Shown here in pieces: positions 8,396-17,355 of a stretch of DNA of 64,000 nucleotides. Source of the DNA: Chlamydiales bacterium (GTDB taxonomy: Bacteria > Chlamydiota > Chlamydiia > Chlamydiales > SM23-39); contig JANQFC010000027.1 of assembly GCA_028278035.1 (NCBI GenBank), positions 238,888 to 302,887 on the forward strand, in the 5' to 3' direction. The position numbers and the translations under genes are program-made. The notes below the pieces were generated by a model. The model saw nothing but the letters and a program-made list of their open reading frames with translations, ran no database searches and had not been told where the DNA came from. Every line of letters starts with the position of its first letter. The stretch's first letter is position 1.

Positions 8396-9478
8396 TTATT
8401 TAGAAACAAGCATTTTTTTATTTATTTTATTCCACCAGAAAATAAACTTGGAATAAATTTCATCAGACTTCAAATATCTAGTGCAAGCTCCTGTAATACA
8501 AGTTCTTAAATCCGGACATTGTTTACTGAAAAGCTTATTGTAAGGACATTTTGCTTGATAAGCAAAATGTATATCTCCTATCGGCTTAAATACTTCTGCA
8601 ATAGTAGGTCCAAAAATACTAAAACTGGGAGTTGAAATAGTGCCACATAAATGAAGAGACGATGAATCCATTGCCACTACTAAATCTACATCATTCATTA
8701 AATTTTGCCATAAAGGAATCGGAAGTTTGTCAATTATGATTGAAGAATCTTTATATTCCTGATTTAATTTTCGACAGGTGAATTTTTCTAACTCATTTCC
8801 CCAAATAAGCAAAAATGAAGCATTTAAATTATTCTGAATAAGCCTCATAAAAGATAATAAACTTTCAAAAGAAAGTTGTTTGCTAGGCCATTTAGCACCG
8901 GGACAGATCATTACTTTCATATTTGTCTGAATGTTGGGATGAGATAAAATACTTTGCAGTTTAAGCTTTTCCAGCTCATTGATTTTTAATCTAACCCCCT
9001 TCAAATGAATATGATTGAAATCCAAAAAGTATTTTTTTACTACCTCCAGATATTGAAGCCTCATATTAAGATGCTTATCAACATCTATATGATATTTAGT
9101 AGATAATAAATTAGGCCATTCTTTTACTGTTTTTCTGCCGAAACCTACTTTTGCAGTCCCTTTGGAAAACAAAGTAATCAATGCTGATTTGCAGTTTCCC
9201 TGCAGATCAAAAATAACGTCGTATTTTTCCTTTTTCAAATGCGTGATAAATCTATATATTGAAATCCAAGTTCTTTTTTTAAAAAGATTTTTTTTCCATC
9301 TTTTGATATCAAATAAGATAGTCTTGGCAATTAACGGATTAGATTGAATGATAGAAAAATAGGGTTTTTCAACTACCCAATGAATATCAATATTATCTTT
9401 GGCACTTAGATAATCCACTACATTCAAAGATTGTATTATATCTCCCAAAGAAGAAACTTTTACTATTAAGATTTTCAT
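8396..9478 (-). CDS. Glycosyltransferase family 9, lipopolysaccharide heptosyltransferase I-like
   Basis: The 360-residue protein opens with MKILIVKVSSLGDIIQSL, the GT9 start seen in WaaC/WaaF, followed by a WVVE segment and a RWKK motif resembling WaaC. The centre has FDLQGNCKSA (like the FDAQG-LKS motif). The C-terminal half has a nucleotide-sugar-binding region with AMDSSSLHLCGTISTPSFSIFGPT. Such enzymes add heptose to the Kdo-lipid A core on the cytoplasmic face. The acceptor and sugar here are inferred. A Cys-rich tail (CPYNK, CPDLRTCITGAC) is also found in some family members. It follows the RluA-like gene on the same strand. Confidence 0.82.
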   Translation of the reverse strand: MKILIVKVSSLGDIIQSLNVVDYLSAKDNIDIHWVVEKPYFSIIQSNPLIAKTILFDIKRWKKNLFKKRTWISIYRFITHLKKEKYDVIFDLQGNCKSALITLFSKGTAKVGFGRKTVKEWPNLLSTKYHIDVDKHLNMRLQYLEVVKKYFLDFNHIHLKGVRLKINELEKLKLQSILSHPNIQTNMKVMICPGAKWPSKQLSFESLLSFMRLIQNNLNASFLLIWGNELEKFTCRKLNQEYKDSSIIIDKLPIPLWQNLMNDVDLVVAMDSSSLHLCGTISTPSFSIFGPTIAEVFKPIGDIHFAYQAKCPYNKLFSKQCPDLRTCITGACTRYLKSDEIYSKFIFWWNKINKKMLVSK

Positions 9479-9518
9479 AAGGAATTAATTATATCTAAAG
9501 ATAAGTATCTTGAAAATA

Positions 9519-10367
9519 TCATATTGTAATAATATCAGAAAAATCTTTGGGATACTTAGATCTAATTACGATGTTTTCATCAGTAAGCGGATGAATAAAA
9601 TCTACCTTGGAAGCATGCAACATGATCCTATTTATAAAAGGCTTGTATTTAAACTTTTTGGAATATAAATAATCCCCTAAAATCGGATGGGATATTTCTT
9701 TCATATGAATTCTTAACTGATGAGTCCTGCCGGTAATTGGAGTTAATTGAACTAAGCTTATATCGTTTTTTGTTTTGATAAGCTCTAACTTTGTTAAAGC
9801 GAATCTTCCCTCTTTTTTAACTCCATAAATTGTCTGTCCATGAATACTGTTTATCTTAGCTATCTTTTTTTCAATAATTTTGTTTTTTTCTAACACTTTA
9901 CCATCTACTATTGCCAGATAAGTCTTTTGAATACTTTTATTTTTAAAAATATTAATAAACTTATCTTTTATTTTAGAGTTTTTAGCTATTAGTAAAACTC
10001 CCGTTACATCTTTATCTAGTCTGTGTATAAGTAAATACTTTTTCGGAAAATATTTATGAATCTCAATATCCGAGCATACAAAATCCACAGGCTTGTCGAT
10101 GGCCAGAAAGTATTCATCTTCATATAAAACAAGAATGTTGACATTAGTTTTAGAAAGAGCCTTTTTATAATTTTTGGATATCTGAACAGTATCATGCTGC
10201 TTGATTTTTTTCGATCCAAAACGCTCTATTTTAGAATTTAACAAACAAGCGCCTTTGTCTATCAATCTCTTGGTTTCCTTCAGAGATAAATTTAATTTTT
10301 CTTTTACAAAATGCTGAAGATTTTTATATTGCTTTTCAACTGTATAACTGTAATATTCTTTTTTCAT
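9519..10367 (-). CDS. RluA-family rRNA/tRNA pseudouridine synthase
   Basis: The 282-residue protein has an N-terminal S4-like RNA-binding region (about 18-65) and the RluA catalytic domain. HRLDKDVTGVLLIAKN carries the catalytic aspartate D118 inside the usual HRLD motif. RTHQLRIHM and HPILGDYLY follow as expected. It isomerises uridine to pseudouridine in structured RNA; S4 plus this architecture suggests an RluC/RluD-type 23S rRNA enzyme, but the exact site cannot be read from sequence. Its start lies 3 bases from the pepA stop, so the two are cotranslated or cotranscribed. Confidence 0.9.
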   Translation of the reverse strand: MKKEYYSYTVEKQYKNLQHFVKEKLNLSLKETKRLIDKGACLLNSKIERFGSKKIKQHDTVQISKNYKKALSKTNVNILVLYEDEYFLAIDKPVDFVCSDIEIHKYFPKKYLLIHRLDKDVTGVLLIAKNSKIKDKFINIFKNKSIQKTYLAIVDGKVLEKNKIIEKKIAKINSIHGQTIYGVKKEGRFALTKLELIKTKNDISLVQLTPITGRTHQLRIHMKEISHPILGDYLYSKKFKYKPFINRIMLHASKVDFIHPLTDENIVIRSKYPKDFSDIITI

Positions 10368-10369
10368 TT

Positions 10370-11854
10370 TTAAGCTTCAAGATTCTCAAAGAAATCTACT
10401 AACAGTCTAACGCCCACGCCTGTTGCAAAAGTAGGATGCAGACCTTTTGGCTTACTTAAAAAGGCAGGCCCTGCAATATCCAAATGAGCCCATTCAACAT
10501 TATCAACAAACTCTTCCAAAAATAAAGCTGCTGTTAAAGTGCCGCCTTTTCCTCCCATAGAACAGTTTTTGATATCTGCAATTTCTGATTTTAAAAGCTT
10601 TTTATATTCTTTAAATAAAGGCAACTTCCATACATGGTCACCCGTTCTTTTAGCAGCATTTTCTAGCTTGTCAGAGAGTTTCTCATTATTTGAAATTAAG
10701 GCTGCTATTTCCTCTCCCAAGGCTACAACACAAGCGCCAGTTAAACTAGCAACATCTATAATTCTGTTGGGTTTTATTTTTTTTACCGCATATGACAGAG
10801 CATCAGCTAATATAAGCCTACCTTCAGCATCAGTATTTGTAACTTCAACACTTTTATTATTCATGCCTACATACACATCTCCCGGCTTATAACTGGCAGG
10901 ACCTATTGAATTTTCAGTTGACGGTACTAAACAGGTAACATTAACTTTTAAGTTTAATTTGGCAATTGTATACATGGTCCCAATAACAGCAGCTGATCCG
11001 GACATGTCGGATTTCATAGTGTCCATGGAAGCAGATGGCTTTAAGCTTAATCCACCTGTATCATAAGTTATACCTTTGCCCACTATCACAGACCTGTCTT
11101 TAGATGATGGATTTCCGCTATACTCAATAATAATAAAAGCAGGGTGTTTATCAGAACCTCTGTTCACAGCCAGCAAAAGTCCCATTTTTTCTTTTTGTAT
11201 TCTTTTTTTATCAAAAACATCCACTTTTATCTTAGAGGATATCTTTTCAAAACTTTTGGCTACTTTCGCTAAATTTTGAGGCGTTTCATCATCTGCATTA
11301 TTGTTAACCAGATCTCTAGTTAAATTAACTCCGTCAGCTATTATTTTGCCTTTCTCGACAAGCTTTTTATCTTTCGGATCTATCCCAATAAGGCAAGCTT
11401 GTTCAAGAGGGGTCGGCTGACTTTTTTTAGTTGCATGCTTATATTTATCAAAAGAATAATTTGCCAAAAATAATGCTTCTACAATTCCTTTTAAAAGTTG
11501 TTTTTTTGTCACTTTTAAATTTTCAGGAACAACAATATTTACAGATTTTGCCTTATTAGTTTTTAAGTAAGTTACAACTTCTGCATATATCTCGCTGATT
11601 GAAGACTCACTTAAATTTTTTTCTTTTCCAAGTCCTAATAATAAAATCCTTTTATCTGCTTGATCTGAATAAACTAATCGAAGCTGCTTTTCTTTTGCAA
11701 AAAAATCCTTAGCTTTAATAGGAGCTTCAACAATTGAGTCATATTCTTTAAAGCCAAACAAAGCTACAGGTTCTTTTTTATCTTCAAGAAAAGGCAGAAC
11801 TAAATAATCTGCCTTATTTTTTTGTTTAATATTTTTGGCAAGTTGTATTTTCAT
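10370..11854 (-). CDS. pepA: Leucyl aminopeptidase, M17 family
   Basis: The enzyme removes N-terminal residues from peptides using two divalent metals, in the cytoplasm. At 494 residues it is full length. The metal and active-site region is intact: VGKGITYDTGGLSLKP, then MDTMKSDMSGSAAV, then NTDAEGRLILADALSY, the M17 signature. The N-terminal domain (1-170) is the variable macro-like half. In a host-dependent cell it would help recover amino acids from imported or turned-over peptides. It lies between ssb and the RluA-like gene, 12 bases downstream of ssb. Confidence 0.96.
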   Translation of the reverse strand: MKIQLAKNIKQKNKADYLVLPFLEDKKEPVALFGFKEYDSIVEAPIKAKDFFAKEKQLRLVYSDQADKRILLLGLGKEKNLSESSISEIYAEVVTYLKTNKAKSVNIVVPENLKVTKKQLLKGIVEALFLANYSFDKYKHATKKSQPTPLEQACLIGIDPKDKKLVEKGKIIADGVNLTRDLVNNNADDETPQNLAKVAKSFEKISSKIKVDVFDKKRIQKEKMGLLLAVNRGSDKHPAFIIIEYSGNPSSKDRSVIVGKGITYDTGGLSLKPSASMDTMKSDMSGSAAVIGTMYTIAKLNLKVNVTCLVPSTENSIGPASYKPGDVYVGMNNKSVEVTNTDAEGRLILADALSYAVKKIKPNRIIDVASLTGACVVALGEEIAALISNNEKLSDKLENAAKRTGDHVWKLPLFKEYKKLLKSEIADIKNCSMGGKGGTLTAALFLEEFVDNVEWAHLDIAGPAFLSKPKGLHPTFATGVGVRLLVDFFENLEA

Positions 11855-11866
11855 ATTTTTCCTTTA

Positions 11867-12319
11867 TTAAAATGGGATTTCATCATCAAACGAATCTTTA
11901 TTTTCGGGAACTTCGGTATTTGGTTTTGCTCCTGTTGCAAATCCAGCAAACTGATTATCAGAGTTCATTGTTTGCTCAGATGTGTTCAGATTTTGAGATT
12001 TATCTTTTTGTCCAAATGGAGAGAACATAATGTTAGAAGCTGTTAAGTTCATTGAAACCTGAGGATTACCATTTTTATCAGTATATACTTCAGGTTTATG
12101 TAAATCCCCTACTACTACTACAGGACTGCCTTTTTTCAAAAACGGCAGCATCTTATCAAATTGTTCTCCCCAAATAGTAATTCTCCACCAAATAGTTTCG
12201 TCTTTTTTATTGCGTCTAACGTTTGTAGCTAATATTAATGTAGTAACTTTTTGACCGTTAGCTGTCATTCTAGACTCAGGATCAGCGCCTAAATGTCCTG
12301 CAACTGTAATAATATTCAT
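11867..12319 (-). CDS. ssb: Single-stranded DNA-binding protein
   Basis: The 150-residue protein has an N-terminal OB fold (about 1-105) starting MNIITVAGHLGADPESR, with the aromatic WWRITIWGEQ segment that contacts DNA. A Gln/Asn/Thr-rich linker follows, and the protein closes with the acidic tip DSFDDEIPF, the docking peptide for partner repair and replication proteins. It leads a minus-strand group with pepA and the RluA-like gene. An AAGGAGAG ribosome-binding site precedes the start. Confidence 0.96.
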   Translation of the reverse strand: MNIITVAGHLGADPESRMTANGQKVTTLILATNVRRNKKDETIWWRITIWGEQFDKMLPFLKKGSPVVVVGDLHKPEVYTDKNGNPQVSMNLTASNIMFSPFGQKDKSQNLNTSEQTMNSDNQFAGFATGAKPNTEVPENKDSFDDEIPF

Positions 12320-12366
12320 ATAGCTCTCCTTATATGGTTTATACTAACTTTAATAAAAAAAAGATC

Positions 12367-13443
12367 TTATTTCAATGAAGAAGATTTCTTTTTAAAAAAA
12401 CTTGTCCAAAAATAAAATATTATTCCAATTATTACAAAAGGAATACTCAAATACTGTCCCATTAAAATAAAGCTGTCTTCTTGGAGCAGATCAGACTGTT
12501 TCACTTTAAAAAATTCAATAAAAAATCTAAATAAAAATACTAAAATAAAAAATAAACCTATCAGTTTGCCCTGTTTTTTAAAAAAATATTTTTTATGGGA
12601 CAAATAAAACAAAATTCCGAAAGTCAATAGATAAAAAGCAGATTCATATAACTGAACAGGATGCCTTGGCAGTATCGGTCCTCCGTCTGCCGGATGCATA
12701 AAAATTATAGCCCAGGGCACACTAGTTACTTTTCCTAAAATTTCCTGATTGAAAAAATTACCTATTCTTATACAAAAGCCTGCAAATGCAGTAGGAATAC
12801 AAATAAAATCTAAAAGCTGTAAATATGTCAGTTTAGGATAATATTTTTTATTATAATAAACTAAAAAAAATACCAAAGCTATCATGATAAAAACAGCTGC
12901 TCCGTGGCTTGCCAGCCCCGATATTCCTCCATCCCAAAATTTTATGATCTCTATCGGATTTCTCAAGTACAAAGAAATATCTTCATAAAAAACTATATGG
13001 CCCAGCCTTGCCCCTATCAATGTCGCAACTACCATAAAAATCGTGATCTTATCTGTTACTAAAAAAGCTTTTCTTTTAATTGATAAAATACAGTTTTTAA
13101 ATGCTTTTTCTATAAAAGATCGGTTTTTAATATTGTTATCGATAAAATTATTTAACCTAGATAAGATATTTTGAGAATCTAGATTTTTATTATTGCTAAA
13201 AACTTTTTTAATTTTCTCATTCTTGGAATGTCTTATTTCATCTTGAATAAGTTCAAATGAAACAACATCTTTTTTATCTAAGTTAATAAAAAGACTGTAA
13301 TATCTTTTTAATACATTAATAAAGATGTAATAGCCAACTAAAAAACCAATTAAAAAATATATGCTGTACCAAGCAATAGGCCAATTTATGCCGGGCACAT
13401 AAAATATTATCTTTTTTGGGTCCCAATATATATAATTTATCAT
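12367..13443 (-). CDS. lgt: Prolipoprotein diacylglyceryl transferase with an inserted segment
   Basis: Lgt transfers diacylglycerol from phosphatidylglycerol to the lipobox Cys of prolipoproteins in the inner membrane. The start at 13443 is chosen because MINYIYWDP matches the normal Lgt start, whereas the ATG at 13479 would overlap rlmH. Family motifs: GARLGHIVFYE near residues 144-154, GGISGLASHG, the signature RIGNFFNQE and RHPVQLYE. The 358 residues exceed the usual 260-300 because of a charged, apparently soluble insertion at about residues 50-130 after the first membrane helix. The substrates include the small lipoproteins at 8185 and possibly 30414. It is divergent from rlmH with only 22 bases between starts. 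Confidence 0.9.
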   Translation of the reverse strand: MINYIYWDPKKIIFYVPGINWPIAWYSIYFLIGFLVGYYIFINVLKRYYSLFINLDKKDVVSFELIQDEIRHSKNEKIKKVFSNNKNLDSQNILSRLNNFIDNNIKNRSFIEKAFKNCILSIKRKAFLVTDKITIFMVVATLIGARLGHIVFYEDISLYLRNPIEIIKFWDGGISGLASHGAAVFIMIALVFFLVYYNKKYYPKLTYLQLLDFICIPTAFAGFCIRIGNFFNQEILGKVTSVPWAIIFMHPADGGPILPRHPVQLYESAFYLLTFGILFYLSHKKYFFKKQGKLIGLFFILVFLFRFFIEFFKVKQSDLLQEDSFILMGQYLSIPFVIIGIIFYFWTSFFKKKSSSLK

Positions 13444-13465
13444 ATTAATTAATATATGACTGAAT

Positions 13466-13888
13466 ATGTTTAAAATCAAAATATTTACTATCGGTAAAAC
13501 AAAAGACAGCTATTTATTAAAACAAATAGCCGAGTATGAAAAAAGATTAAAGTCCCAAGTGAATTGCACTTGGTTTTTCTTAAGGGACAATAAAGCTCTT
13601 GATAAAAAATTATCTTTAGAAAAGTTTTTTATATGCTTGGATGAAAAAGGGATATTATTAAACAGCAAAGACTTTTCAAAAAAAATTTTACATTTTTTAG
13701 AAAAACTCAATTCAATATCTTTTGTCATAGGAGGATCTGACGGAATTCCCGATCAAATAAAACAAAAATCCAACTATTTAATCTCCCTATCAAAATTAAC
13801 GTTTCCTCATCAAATAGCCAGATTGCTATTTATAGAACAAATCTATAGATCCTTAGAAATTGCTAAAAGCAGCAATTACCATAAATAA
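13466..13888 (+). CDS. rlmH: 23S rRNA pseudouridine-1915 N3-methyltransferase
   Basis: RlmH is the small SPOUT methyltransferase that modifies pseudouridine 1915 in helix 69 of 23S rRNA using S-adenosylmethionine. The 140-residue length is close to the usual 155. SFVIGGSDGI (S-adenosylmethionine loop), LSKLTFPHQIARLLFIEQIYRS and the terminal NYHK are diagnostic. Because lgt starts only 22 bases away on the other strand, the promoter of each gene must lie in the 5' part of the other or they share a tiny core. Confidence 0.95.
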   Translation: MFKIKIFTIGKTKDSYLLKQIAEYEKRLKSQVNCTWFFLRDNKALDKKLSLEKFFICLDEKGILLNSKDFSKKILHFLEKLNSISFVIGGSDGIPDQIKQKSNYLISLSKLTFPHQIARLLFIEQIYRSLEIAKSSNYHK

Positions 13889-13971
13889 CCTTGTCGACAA
13901 AAAATTTAAATAAGAATACAATCCACTATTGTTATTAATTTATTATAAAAATTTTTTGGAGGCAAACAATC

Positions 13972-15054
13972 ATGAATTTAGCCTTAGTTTTTGCAAGAAC
14001 ATTATTTTTCATATTAAGCATCTTTTTTATTACAACTTACATGATAGGCCTAACAATTGGCAATACCAGCGTAAATGCTCTAATAGGAGTTGGTTTAGGT
14101 ATATTATTCGCTTGTATTCTATATGGTTTCGACGTTTTGTTTAGAAGGTTTAACTTAAGATCTTTTAATATCGCTGTAATCGGTCTTTTCATAGGTTATT
14201 TAATGGGTCAGGCTTTAGTCTTGATCTTCAAAACTATATTGAATATTAGTTCAACATCTTTCATATTATTTCCTCAAGTTATAGAAATAATAAAAATCGG
14301 ACTATTTCTATTTGGTCTGTATTTAGGAACAATGATGACTTTAAAAGCATCAGATGAGCTATATGTCAGCATTCCTTTTGTGAAATTTTCTGCAATAGCA
14401 CAAAAGAAAAAAGATTTAATTTTAGATTCATCAATTTTATCAGACTCCAGAATAATTGATGTAGCAACTTCAGGCTTGATAGATCATCATTTGATAATCC
14501 CTCGTTTTTTAATTAAAGAACTTTATGCCCAAGCGGAAATGGCAGATGAAACAACTAAGGCTAAAGCCAGAAGATGTTTAGATACTCTAAAAAAATTAGA
14601 AGAAATACCGACTCTAGGAATTAGATATAACGATACAGATTTTCCAGAAATCAAAGATCCTGCGAGCAAGATCTTAAGACTAGCAAGACTTTTAGATGCG
14701 AACATTATTTCTGCCGATATCTCCAGGGTTGAAATGGCCACAATTGAAGGTATCAGAATTATTAATTTACACAATCTTTCAAATGCACTAAAGCCCTTAA
14801 TGCAGGCCGGCGAACACATTAAAATTAAAATCCAAAGATATGGTAAAGAACCTAGACAAGGAGTCGGTTATTTAGATGACGGAACTATGGTCGTTGTAAA
14901 CGGCGGTGGTGATTTTATAGGAGAGATCATCGAAGCTCAGGTTTTATCCGTTAAACATACATCATCCGGCAGAATGATATTCTGCAATGCAATAGATGAT
15001 GATGAATATCAATCCTATTCAGAAGAAGATGAGATGGACGAAAATGAATATTAA
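13972..15054 (+). CDS. YacL-like membrane protein with PIN and TRAM domains
   Basis: Residues 1-135 hold four membrane helices. The PIN-type nuclease fold begins at LILDSSILSDSRI (about 145), with the first acidic residue of the active site. A C-terminal TRAM RNA-binding domain (about 285-345) includes GVGYLDDGTMVVVNGG. This is the architecture of B. subtilis YacL. PIN domains are usually Mg2+-dependent RNases; the role of YacL proteins is not established. GGAGG at 13959-13963 is a strong ribosome-binding site. The stop overlaps acpS by 11 bases, showing translational coupling. Confidence 0.85.
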   Translation: MNLALVFARTLFFILSIFFITTYMIGLTIGNTSVNALIGVGLGILFACILYGFDVLFRRFNLRSFNIAVIGLFIGYLMGQALVLIFKTILNISSTSFILFPQVIEIIKIGLFLFGLYLGTMMTLKASDELYVSIPFVKFSAIAQKKKDLILDSSILSDSRIIDVATSGLIDHHLIIPRFLIKELYAQAEMADETTKAKARRCLDTLKKLEEIPTLGIRYNDTDFPEIKDPASKILRLARLLDANIISADISRVEMATIEGIRIINLHNLSNALKPLMQAGEHIKIKIQRYGKEPRQGVGYLDDGTMVVVNGGGDFIGEIIEAQVLSVKHTSSGRMIFCNAIDDDEYQSYSEEDEMDENEY

Positions 15055-15412
15055 AGGTATTGGAACGGACATAATCGAAATTTCCAGGCTTAAAAAAGCT
15101 TATGCAAGACAAAAAAAGCCTTTTTTAGATAAACTTTTTACTAAAAAAGAACAAGAATACTGCAATAAATTCAAAAGTCCTTTTCTTCATTTTGCCGCAA
15201 GGTTTGCCGCAAAAGAAGCTTTAGTAAAAGCTTTGGGAACAGGATTTGGAAAAGACGTTTCTTTTTTAGACATCGAAATTACTAACAATTCAAATGGAAA
15301 GCCTGAAATCAGGCTTTCCGAGAATTTAAATAAGCAATTTAATACCTCTAAGATTCATCTGAGCATGAGTCACTCAAATGATAATGCAATAGCATTTGTT
15401 ATTATCAATTAA
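15044..15412 (+). CDS. acpS: Holo-[acyl-carrier-protein] synthase
   Basis: AcpS attaches the 4'-phosphopantetheine arm of coenzyme A to the serine of AcpP (here S36 of the protein at 21697). The start at 15044 is preferred over 14996 since MNIKGIGTDIIEISR is the normal family start and gives 122 residues. The Mg2+ ligand Asp lies in GTDI, and RFAAKEALVKALG carries the second acidic ligand; the end has HLSMSHSNDNAIAFVI. It overlaps the YacL-like gene by 11 bases and converges on the outer-membrane protein gene with a 4-base TTAA overlap of stop codons. Confidence 0.95.
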   Translation: MNIKGIGTDIIEISRLKKAYARQKKPFLDKLFTKKEQEYCNKFKSPFLHFAARFAAKEALVKALGTGFGKDVSFLDIEITNNSNGKPEIRLSENLNKQFNTSKIHLSMSHSNDNAIAFVIIN

Positions 15413-16221
15413 AAAGCAAAAGGAAGTAAATACGTAATAAACAAAGTATTTACATTTCTAGGACATCTCTTAGCTAATACTCTTCTTTTATAGCCTAAAC
15501 TTAAAGTTCCCCAAACACCTAATCGATGACCGTATTTAAAACCTAAGTCCAAGTTCTTTTCCCTAATTTTTGCATATCCATCAAAGTTATTTATTACAAC
15601 TTTTGTTTTATTGCCATAACCATGCATGAAATCAGCAAAGAATCCCCATTTTTTTCTCTCTTGGGAATTACCTTCAAAAGCTGCCATTAATCTAATCCAG
15701 GGAGAACCTTCATTTGCAATCCCCAAAGCTCCATATCCCCAAACCCGAAATCTCCAGTATTCAAGTCTTGATATTTCTTTTCCTACAGCCGTGTTGAACT
15801 CAATATCAATATTGGAATGATACAAAGTACTAACATCTTTTAAGCTGTCAGATGATACTATTCTAAAATTACCGCCTACTGTCAAACTGACAGGATCTCC
15901 GATAATATCATCACTTACTAAATACCTGGCTTGAGCACCAACGCTTCTAAAACCAAAAGACTGACGAGGAGTGTCGATAAATTCTAAATCCGCATCCAAA
16001 CTCCATTGAAGTGACGGAGAATATGCTAAATTAAAATGAAGCAAATGATCATTGGAAGTCTGGGTTAACTGGTCTACAGCACCGTCTACTTTGCTAAATC
16101 TGGAAAAAGCATATTTGGTTAAAAAATGAAATTCATAAACATCGCCAAACCAGGGAGATCTTTCTAATGAGCACAAAGAGACTGATAGTAACAAAAATAA
16201 AAAAATATATTTTATTTTCAT
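15409..16221 (-). CDS. Predicted outer-membrane beta-barrel protein
   Basis: The 270-residue product has a signal peptide (hydrophobic residues 5-17, ending near SLCSLE). The rest alternates polar and hydrophobic residues in strand-length blocks with many Gly, Tyr, Trp and Phe. The chain ends LLPFAF, with the terminal Phe expected for BamA recognition. No specific family is recognised; a small transmembrane barrel of 8-12 strands is likely. It starts next to the trxB stop on the same strand and may be cotranscribed with it. Convergent overlap with acpS is 4 bases. Confidence 0.65.
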   Translation of the reverse strand: MKIKYIFLFLLLSVSLCSLERSPWFGDVYEFHFLTKYAFSRFSKVDGAVDQLTQTSNDHLLHFNLAYSPSLQWSLDADLEFIDTPRQSFGFRSVGAQARYLVSDDIIGDPVSLTVGGNFRIVSSDSLKDVSTLYHSNIDIEFNTAVGKEISRLEYWRFRVWGYGALGIANEGSPWIRLMAAFEGNSQERKKWGFFADFMHGYGNKTKVVINNFDGYAKIREKNLDLGFKYGHRLGVWGTLSLGYKRRVLAKRCPRNVNTLFITYLLPFAF

Positions 16222-17174
16222 TAATCGATAAACCCTTCTTCAGATAGATACTTTTCTGCATCTAATGCAGCCATGCATCCTGAACCTGCCGCTGTAATTG
16301 CCTGCCTATACATATAATCCTGCACATCACCTGCTGCAAAAATTCCTTCTTTTGATGTTTTAGTGGTCCCTTTTTGTACCTTAATATAATTATTTAAATC
16401 AAACTCTATTTCATTTTTCAAAAAATCTGTATTCGGGCTGTGGCCTATTGCAAAAAATACGCCTCCGGCTTCTTTTTTTTGTTTTTCATTTGTTTTGTTG
16501 TTAAGAATAACAACTGCATTAACAATGTCATTTCCTAAAACTTCAATAATTTGAGAGTTCCATAACACCTCAATTTTGGGATGTTCAAGGGCTCTTTTTG
16601 CCATAATTTTCGAAGCTCTAAATTCATCTCTTCTATGCACTATATATACTTTTCTTCCGTACTTTGTTAAAAAAACAGCTTCTTCGACAGCACTGTCCCC
16701 TCCGCCTATCACAAATAAATTTTTATCTCTAAAAATAGGAGCAGCTCCATCACAAACAGCACAGGCAGTAACTCCTTTTTGCCAAAATTCTCCTTCTCTA
16801 GCTCCAGGGATGTCTAATTTCTTTGCAGCAGCTCCTGTTGCAATAATAACAGCATTTGCATGAATCTTAGTCTTGTTCCCTTCAATCAAATAAGGCTTTT
16901 TTGAAAAATCAACTTTAATAGCGTCTTCCATTACACATTTACTGCCAAACTTTACAGCCTGCTCACGCATATTTTCCATAAGCTTAGGCCCTATGATTCC
17001 CCCCGGAAACCCGGGAAAGTTCTCAACATCGGTTGTGGTCATAAGCTGGCCGCCTACGGGCCCCGACATAAACCCTTCAAAAACCAAAGGCGCCAAATTT
17101 GCTCTTGCAGCATAAATAGCTGCAGTAAATGCAGCAGGGCCGGAACCTATTATTACTAAATTTTTTATATCCAT
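16221..17174 (-). CDS. trxB: Thioredoxin reductase
   Basis: This low-molecular-weight FAD enzyme transfers electrons from NADPH to thioredoxin. The 317 residues include the FAD-binding start [19 protein letters not shown], the redox motif C138-A-V-C141 followed by DG, the NADPH-binding [10 protein letters not shown] and the late FAD-binding [12 protein letters not shown]. The residues around these motifs are typical, so reductase activity is expected. The next gene on the same strand is the outer-membrane barrel, sharing one base with the trxB stop region. Upstream is the divergent transporter gene. Confidence 0.96.
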   Translation of the reverse strand: MDIKNLVIIGSGPAAFTAAIYAARANLAPLVFEGFMSGPVGGQLMTTTDVENFPGFPGGIIGPKLMENMREQAVKFGSKCVMEDAIKVDFSKKPYLIEGNKTKIHANAVIIATGAAAKKLDIPGAREGEFWQKGVTACAVCDGAAPIFRDKNLFVIGGGDSAVEEAVFLTKYGRKVYIVHRRDEFRASKIMAKRALEHPKIEVLWNSQIIEVLGNDIVNAVVILNNKTNEKQKKEAGGVFFAIGHSPNTDFLKNEIEFDLNNYIKVQKGTTKTSKEGIFAAGDVQDYMYRQAITAAGSGCMAALDAEKYLSEEGFID

Positions 17175-17301
17175 TACTCAGTCCAAAAAGTTAAAAAATA
17201 TAATATAACAAATTTAATGGAAAAAAGTATCCTAAAAATTTTATTTTATAATTTTAATAAGAATCCATCATTAAGACCATTAATTTAATGGCAAATAATA
17301 G

Positions 17302-17328
17302 TTGACAATATACAATATTTACTAAATT
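17302..17328 (+). promoter_or_regulatory. Possible promoter of the transporter/HEAT gene
   Basis: A perfect -35 box TTGACA (17302-17307) is followed 15 bases later by TAAATT (17323-17328). The spacing is short and the -10 match is fair, so confidence is limited. It lies 28 bases upstream of the start codon at 17356. Confidence 0.4.
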
Positions 17329-17355
17329 AGGTTTCAAATTAACAAATTTGGGTAA

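Noticed and set aside
10539..10892. Plus-strand frame of 117 codons
   Set aside because: It lies antisense inside pepA, whose motifs are intact, and shows no family feature.
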